A DNA stretch of 64,000 nucleotides. Source: Chrysaora quinquecirrha. Its lineage: Eukaryota; Cnidaria; Scyphozoa; Semaeostomeae; Pelagiidae. The stretch lies in the NCBI GenBank assembly GCA_014526335.1, contig JACTAT010000014.1, positions 1,001,250-1,065,249 on the forward strand. The letters are read 5' to 3'. Each line of letters begins with the position of its first letter. The first letter of the stretch is position 1. Both the position numbers and the translations under genes were made by a program. This document shows positions 59,582-64,000 of the stretch, one piece after another. Under the pieces are notes generated by a model. The model did not search any database and was not told the origin of the DNA. It was given only the letters and a program-made list of their open reading frames with translations.

Positions 59582-62157
59582 TTAGTAAGCATTAAATGAA
59601 TCTTTATACACTTTAAGTCCATCTCCTAATGTGCCATCTGGAGTGACTGCCATTTCCAAAAGTGAAGCTGCGTCTGATCCACCATTTACCATACAATGTA
59701 CTACAACCTTTGGTCTGGCTGTTGGGTTACCAGGAACATATCCTTCCCTAATGGAACAAAAAACTAGGATTAGATTAGGCAAAGAGACGAGTAGAAAGGC
59801 TCCGTGCATTAGGATAGATAAGGCTATCAAGTACTTGCTTGAAGCATGACTTATCTCTACATTGCGAGAACCGGAGGAACCATCACTGGAAAAACTTAAA
59901 AGTTTTTTCATCTGAAAATCCTCAGAGTATAAACTTCAGGAACAGACTGAAATAATTGACCGAACAATCATTGTTTTGGTCTGTCTTTGACGTTTATACT
60001 TTTAGGAGTGTTGGGCTAAAAAGCTTTTAAGTATGTCCAGAGATGGTGCCTCGGTTTCTCGCAATTCTAAAATTATGTACTACTCAAAAACCATTCACTT
60101 ATCTCTATAGTAATTGAATACCGTTAGAAGTACCTATGCGCCACACTACTAAAGCGATTTCAGTCACCAAAAGGGATAGCAACTAATAGAACGTATTCAG
60201 TATAAACTTGTTCTTGTTTAGATAACCCACTTAGTTTAGGATAGAGCGTGGATTAGTTCGATGTGTATCAACCAAAACTTTGGATAACTCTAGATTTAGA
60301 TCTAGATTATGAATTAAATCTGGACTAAACCATTCAGATTAAACCATTCAGGACTTCAGAAGTAATCGATTTTATGACAAGCAGCCTGATCATGATACGG
60401 TATATCAAGCCTATATGTGGACTGAAACATACATGAAATAAAACGAGAACGAACCTGAAATACACATTTGAAACCTGTGTCATTGGTCCGAGAACAGCTT
60501 GGATCTATAGGAAAAGAAAATATCATTACACCAATCCGCGATTTCATAATTCGTTGTAATGTTTTGACTAGATTTTCCCAAAAGTGGAACACAATTCACA
60601 CCATCAGAGAGGGATCCGGCATCAATTCCACTGAGCTAAATGGCCAAATGAAATCGTTGAGTATTTCTCCAAGTCTTATAGTCCGAGGCTGTCCTCCGTT
60701 TTTTCATGTTTCGGCTATGTTATAGCCTTTTCAAACTTCTAACCGCTTTAAAATCAACATCGTAAGGACTAGAATTTATTCTTTCGCTCGACGAATTTCG
60801 CCAGATTTGGCTTTATTCTCAGAATCAAGCATGGTAAACTAAAATAAATATGCAAGTGTGTTGAACTTACAGCTCTAATAACATTTCCTGATAATATTTG
60901 ATATCCAGGTGATGTTTGATCGAGGAAGGATTCAGGTTCCCATTTTTGCATCAATTTGAAGGTTATTTCACCTATAAAGCAAAAACAAACAAATTAGGAT
61001 TACATTAACCACTTGTATCCAGCTGGGTGTTTTCTTTTTGTCCTAGCATTACATATTATATACATTACATACCCCGGATAACGTCCCAATAACGTATGTG
61101 CAGTACAGCGGTGGTTGTGCAGTACAGCGGAGGGATATTATCCCACCGCTGTACTGAACATTCACCGCTGTACTCATGGTATTCCTCCGCGGTATTAATG
61201 GTATCCCTCCGCTGTACTGATGAAATCCCTCCGCTGTACTGTACAACCACCGCTGTACTGCACAAACACCGCTGTAATGCACAACAACCGCTGTACTGCA
61301 CATACGTTATCCGGAATGATATTTAGTATGCTGTACCGTAAAACCTCGAATTATTCCCCTGGGGACCTAATTATTTTTCATTATTTTGGAGGGGGCTTAT
61401 TCGAGGTAGGGTTTTAAAGGGGGCTTATAGATAGAGTTATTCACAAAAGCACGATTCATCATCGACTTAAAGAGTGCATTTTTCTGCCATAACACGATAA
61501 GTACCAATATGGACTCCAAAGGCTAACAACAACATGTCAAGGGCGGGGGCTCTTTCGAGGGTGGGCATTATTAACAATTTATCGCTTCAAGTTGGGGGCT
61601 AAATTCAAGGGGAGGGCTTATTTGAGGGGGGCAATTCGAGGATCTACGGCATGTACTATACTATGTACATTTACGTAGTGTATATGGTGTAGCTAACTAA
61701 ATCGCATGCTTCAGCAAGCTTTAGATGATTAAGGCATTTTGCGCAATTAACCTTAAAAGTACGGAACTTTAAGATTTGCATTTTCTTTCTATATGTGCGG
61801 GACTTAACTGCATAGCCATTCCTTATGGTCTATTACTTTTTGAAGAAACGTGCAAGCAGTATTGTCATTAGTCGACAGCACGCATAGCATACAAAAGTAC
61901 TGGAAAGCCATTTGTAAACAACGTGAGCATACCTCAATACTTCAAGATCATACCTGGATATGGAGCGAAGACAAGAGGTTGGTTTGGAGGCATCTGTCCT
62001 GGTTGGCATGGGTTTGCGCATGTTGGTGCTGGTAAACAGCAAGGTGGTGGTGGTGGAGGCATCGGTGGTGGCGCACAAGGGTTCATGCATGATGGACCAG
62101 GAGTGCAACATTGTGGATCAGGTTGAGGATAAGGATACGGGAAAGGGAATGGTGCGC
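59582..62157 (-). CDS. SEA-domain protein with Pro/Cys-rich segment (5' end missing)
   Basis: Four exons join in phase: 61954-62157, 60871-60971, 60455-60504 and 59582-59747; more 5' exons must exist, since the first enters in phase 1. Exon 61954-62157 encodes a proline-rich segment with two identical cysteine modules (CCTPGPSCMNPC and CCLPAPTCANPC, spacing CCx5Cx3C) separated by polyproline. The next three exons form a SEA-like domain: ITFKLMQKWEPESFLDQTSP, YQILSGNVIRAIQAVLGPMT, VYFREG, RPKVVVHCMVNG, and the tail TPDGTLGDGLKVYKDSF. SEA domains lie in extracellular parts of mucin-like and membrane proteins. The G|SVVV-type autoproteolysis site is not present here (PKVVVH). The frame ends in TAA right after the SEA domain, with no transmembrane segment after it. 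SEA assignment is from motif layout; the overall protein is not identified. Confidence 0.72.
61070..61322. mobile_element. TIR-bounded minisatellite element, CpG-rich form
   Basis: The left end cccggataacgt...aacgtatgtgcagtacagcgg and the complement of the right end (TTCCGGATAACGTATGTGCA, then GTACAGCGG) are inverted repeats; the left copy has a ~9-base insertion. The interior is about nine ccgctgtact units, the first two inverted. Located just upstream of SEA exon 60871-60971, in its intron. Confidence 0.75.
61333..61655. mobile_element. MITE with cctcgaatt termini (~320 bp)
   Basis: Left end accgtaaaacctcgaattat; the complement of the right end is TGCCGTAGATCCTCGAATTG. The interior has repeated ggggggcttattcgagg-type blocks near both ends. 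It lies next to the minisatellite element, within the same SEA-gene intron. Confidence 0.75.
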
Positions 62158-62530
62158 CTGAAACAAAATAAAAAAGAGTTAGAAATCAAAATATTGCAAA
62201 GGTACTGTACATACAAAGATGGATTGAAAAATATTACTATCGTAAAAATGAGCATCTTTTTGAGGCCAAATTAAGGGTCAGCATATCCCACTTCCCTAAC
62301 ATTTTTCTAAACATATCATCCCTTAACTCCCTTTTTATGTGCGAAGGATGAGCACATTATGTGGGGATGCGATGTCACGGATACAGGTATAGAGAGAGAG
62401 AGAGACCTAAGACGCTCTTTTTTTGCCAAAATGTAACAATAGATTAACTTTGAAGTCACCGTAAGTGTCGGCATTAATGATATCATTAGCAAAAAGCAAT
62501 TAATTTACAATAAACATCAATTAGCAGCAT
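62158..62530. other. Upstream intron of the SEA gene, nothing recognised
   Basis: Contains a short GA run at 62393-62404. No supported exon. Confidence 0.35.
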
Positions 62531-62534
62531 TTTC

Positions 62535-62606
62535 TATTGTGGCGAACTGGTCTAAACCACCGCTTTCTTAAACTAGAGGTCTGGAGTTCGATCCCCGTTT
62601 CACGGT
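62535..62606 (+). repeat. tRNA-like sequence
   Basis: tggcgaactggtctaaacca (A-box/D-arm-like) is followed by ggtctggagttcgatccccg (B-box GTTCGATCC with T-stem). The acceptor ends do not pair well, so a tRNA pseudogene or SINE head is likelier than a working gene. Confidence 0.45.
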
Positions 62607-63329
62607 ACTCTCAATATTTTTTATGATCGTTTGGTTTTCATTTTCATGTTTTCATACTCGAATCATTGATCGTAACAACTCTATCCGTTTATGTCCTTCA
62701 ATAAAGTTTTTCATTTTTTAGTCTTCAATTTCAATAGTTTCGTTTACTTTTATATGTTTCGCGGTCCGCAGGTGCATAAAAGCAAATGAGTACCATGAAA
62801 AGAATACATATGGATCATATTAGTATTTATTTACTGGAGATCTGTCCCTCAAATTTCAATAAAAATTTTTCAGGCTGATATAGTTATGACTATGGAATAC
62901 TATTTTAAATACATTGATTATGATTGAGCGAAAATCACGGCTGGGCGTAATTTACATGGACTGCACGTGAAAGTCGACATAAACATGTTTTCGAATGGAA
63001 ATCAACTGTTAAAATAGCTATTAGTGGTGATTACTCATTGGCAATTAGGTCGGGAGATAGATTCTTTGTTTTGTTTATCGAGTTGATGCAAGTTTATGCC
63101 AGAATTTCTATTACGCCACAAGCTCTCTCCGTTCTCTTTTTTGAAAATGACACAAAATCTTATAACTATATATGCAAATTTGGGAATCGAGAACGGCCCA
63201 TTGCTGTCCAGAATTGAAGGTGAAAGTGCTCGCGAGATTCGAGTGAACGAAATTACGATCAGCAACACCACCAAAATCATCATTATCATAATCATTGACA
63301 TCATCACTGTCAGATTCAGCATGTTATTA

Positions 63330-63940
63330 TCATTATCGTTGTCGTTATTGTCATGGTCATGATCATTGTGATAATCATGGTCATCATCATCATCATCATC
63401 GTCATGGTCATGATCATTGTGATAATCATGGTCCTCATCATCATCATCATCGTCATGGTCATGATCATTGTGATCATTGTGATAATCATGGTCATCAACA
63501 TCAACATCATCGTCATGGTCATGATCATTGTGATAATCATGGTTATCTTCATCATCATCATCGTCATGGTCATGATCATTGTGATAATCATGGTTATCAT
63601 CATCATCATCATCGTCATGGTCATTATCATTGTGATAATCATGTGATAATCATGGTCATGATAATCATGGTCCTCATCATCATCATCATCGTCATGGTCA
63701 TGATCATTGTGATCATTGTGATAATCATGGTCATCAACATCAACATCATTGTCATGGTCATGATAATCATGGTTATCTTCATGATCATCATCGTCATGGT
63801 CATGATCATTGTGATAATCATGGTTATCATCATCATCATCATCGTCATGGTCATTATCATTGTGATAATCATGGTCATCATCATCATCATCATCGTCATG
63901 GTTATGATTATTGTGATAATCATGATAATCATGATCATAA
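63330..63940. repeat. CAT/GAT satellite, 51-bp unit
   Basis: The marker tcatggtcatgatcattgtg recurs with a 51-bp period (about 63351, 63402, 63453, then 63513 after a 9-bp insertion, and 63564). Each unit ends in a (atc)n run. The period is a multiple of three, so long frames such as MIITMIMTMTM appear on both strands without being genes. A larger ~300-bp block is repeated once (63355-63645 and 63660-63940). Confidence 0.9.
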
Positions 63941-64000
63941 TCAGTTTTGCTGCAGCTGTTGCGCTGCTGGACATGGATTCATTTGTGAAATCATTGTTTC

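Noticed and set aside
60356..60592. 78-codon frame starting MFHFWENLVKTLQRIM
   Set aside because: It overlaps the SEA exon 60455-60504 in another frame; the phase-consistent frame giving IQAVLGPMTQ continues the SEA domain, so this one is a shadow.
63316..63974. Met/Ile/Thr-rich frames of about 100 codons on both strands
   Set aside because: Simple-sequence satellite with a period divisible by three; no gene.

Overview
The window is nuclear DNA from an intron-rich invertebrate animal. Six multi-exon genes can be spliced by hand with consistent reading phases. Between and inside them lie many small non-autonomous transposons, tRNA-derived SINE-like repeats and satellites. The gene set (TAF11, an HSPA12-type Hsp70 relative, the augmin subunit HAUS8, an ankyrin/coiled-coil protein, a mitochondria-eating-protein-like gene, a SEA-domain protein with a Pro/Cys-rich segment) is metazoan. 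The repeat content and the CCx5Cx3C/polyproline exon make a cnidarian my best guess, but this is inference. No bacterial operon, CRISPR array, rRNA gene or intact virus was seen.

Layout. 1-1.4 kb: minus-strand TAF11, whose last exon lies beyond the left edge. 1.4-6.5 kb: repeats (SINE, a dispersed ~0.6-1.2 kb repeat, an 80-bp tandem repeat). 6.5-11.2 kb, with a probable 5' UTR exon at 15.1 kb: a minus-strand 489-aa ankyrin/coiled-coil protein; its introns hold a hAT-type MITE with a visible target-site duplication, a SINE and a minisatellite. 11.2-18.6 kb: a short repeat family in several copies, a ~100-bp-arm fold-back and repeat remnants. 18.6-24.5 kb: a minus-strand four-exon HSPA12 gene (922 aa). 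It is head-to-head, about 1 kb away, with a plus-strand four-exon gene (25.5-30.4 kb, 317 aa) whose C-terminus resembles MIEAP/SPATA18. 30.4-37.7 kb: repeats, including three satellite arrays (20-bp unit with 40-, 160- and 187-bp higher-order forms) inside a segmental duplication. 37.7-50.8 kb: plus-strand HAUS8 (about 19 exons, 567 aa); its introns hold MITEs, SINE-like repeats and a minisatellite. 50.8-58.3 kb: gene-poor, with MITEs, a fold-back, the dispersed repeat and one unexplained cysteine-containing reading frame. 59.6-62.2 kb: the 3' part of a minus-strand SEA-domain gene. 62.2-64 kb: a tRNA-like repeat and a 51-bp CAT-rich satellite.

The genes do not form a pathway. They act in basal transcription (TAF11), mitotic spindle microtubule nucleation (HAUS8), chaperone-like signalling (HSPA12), possibly mitochondrial quality control (MIEAP-like), and at the cell surface or outside the cell (SEA). 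The most unusual material is the repeat fraction: a TIR-bounded minisatellite family in CpG-rich and CpG-decayed forms, and a satellite with no stop codon in any of its three minus-strand frames. I found no convincing new multi-gene system. All exon boundaries were read by eye from GT/AG signals and phase.
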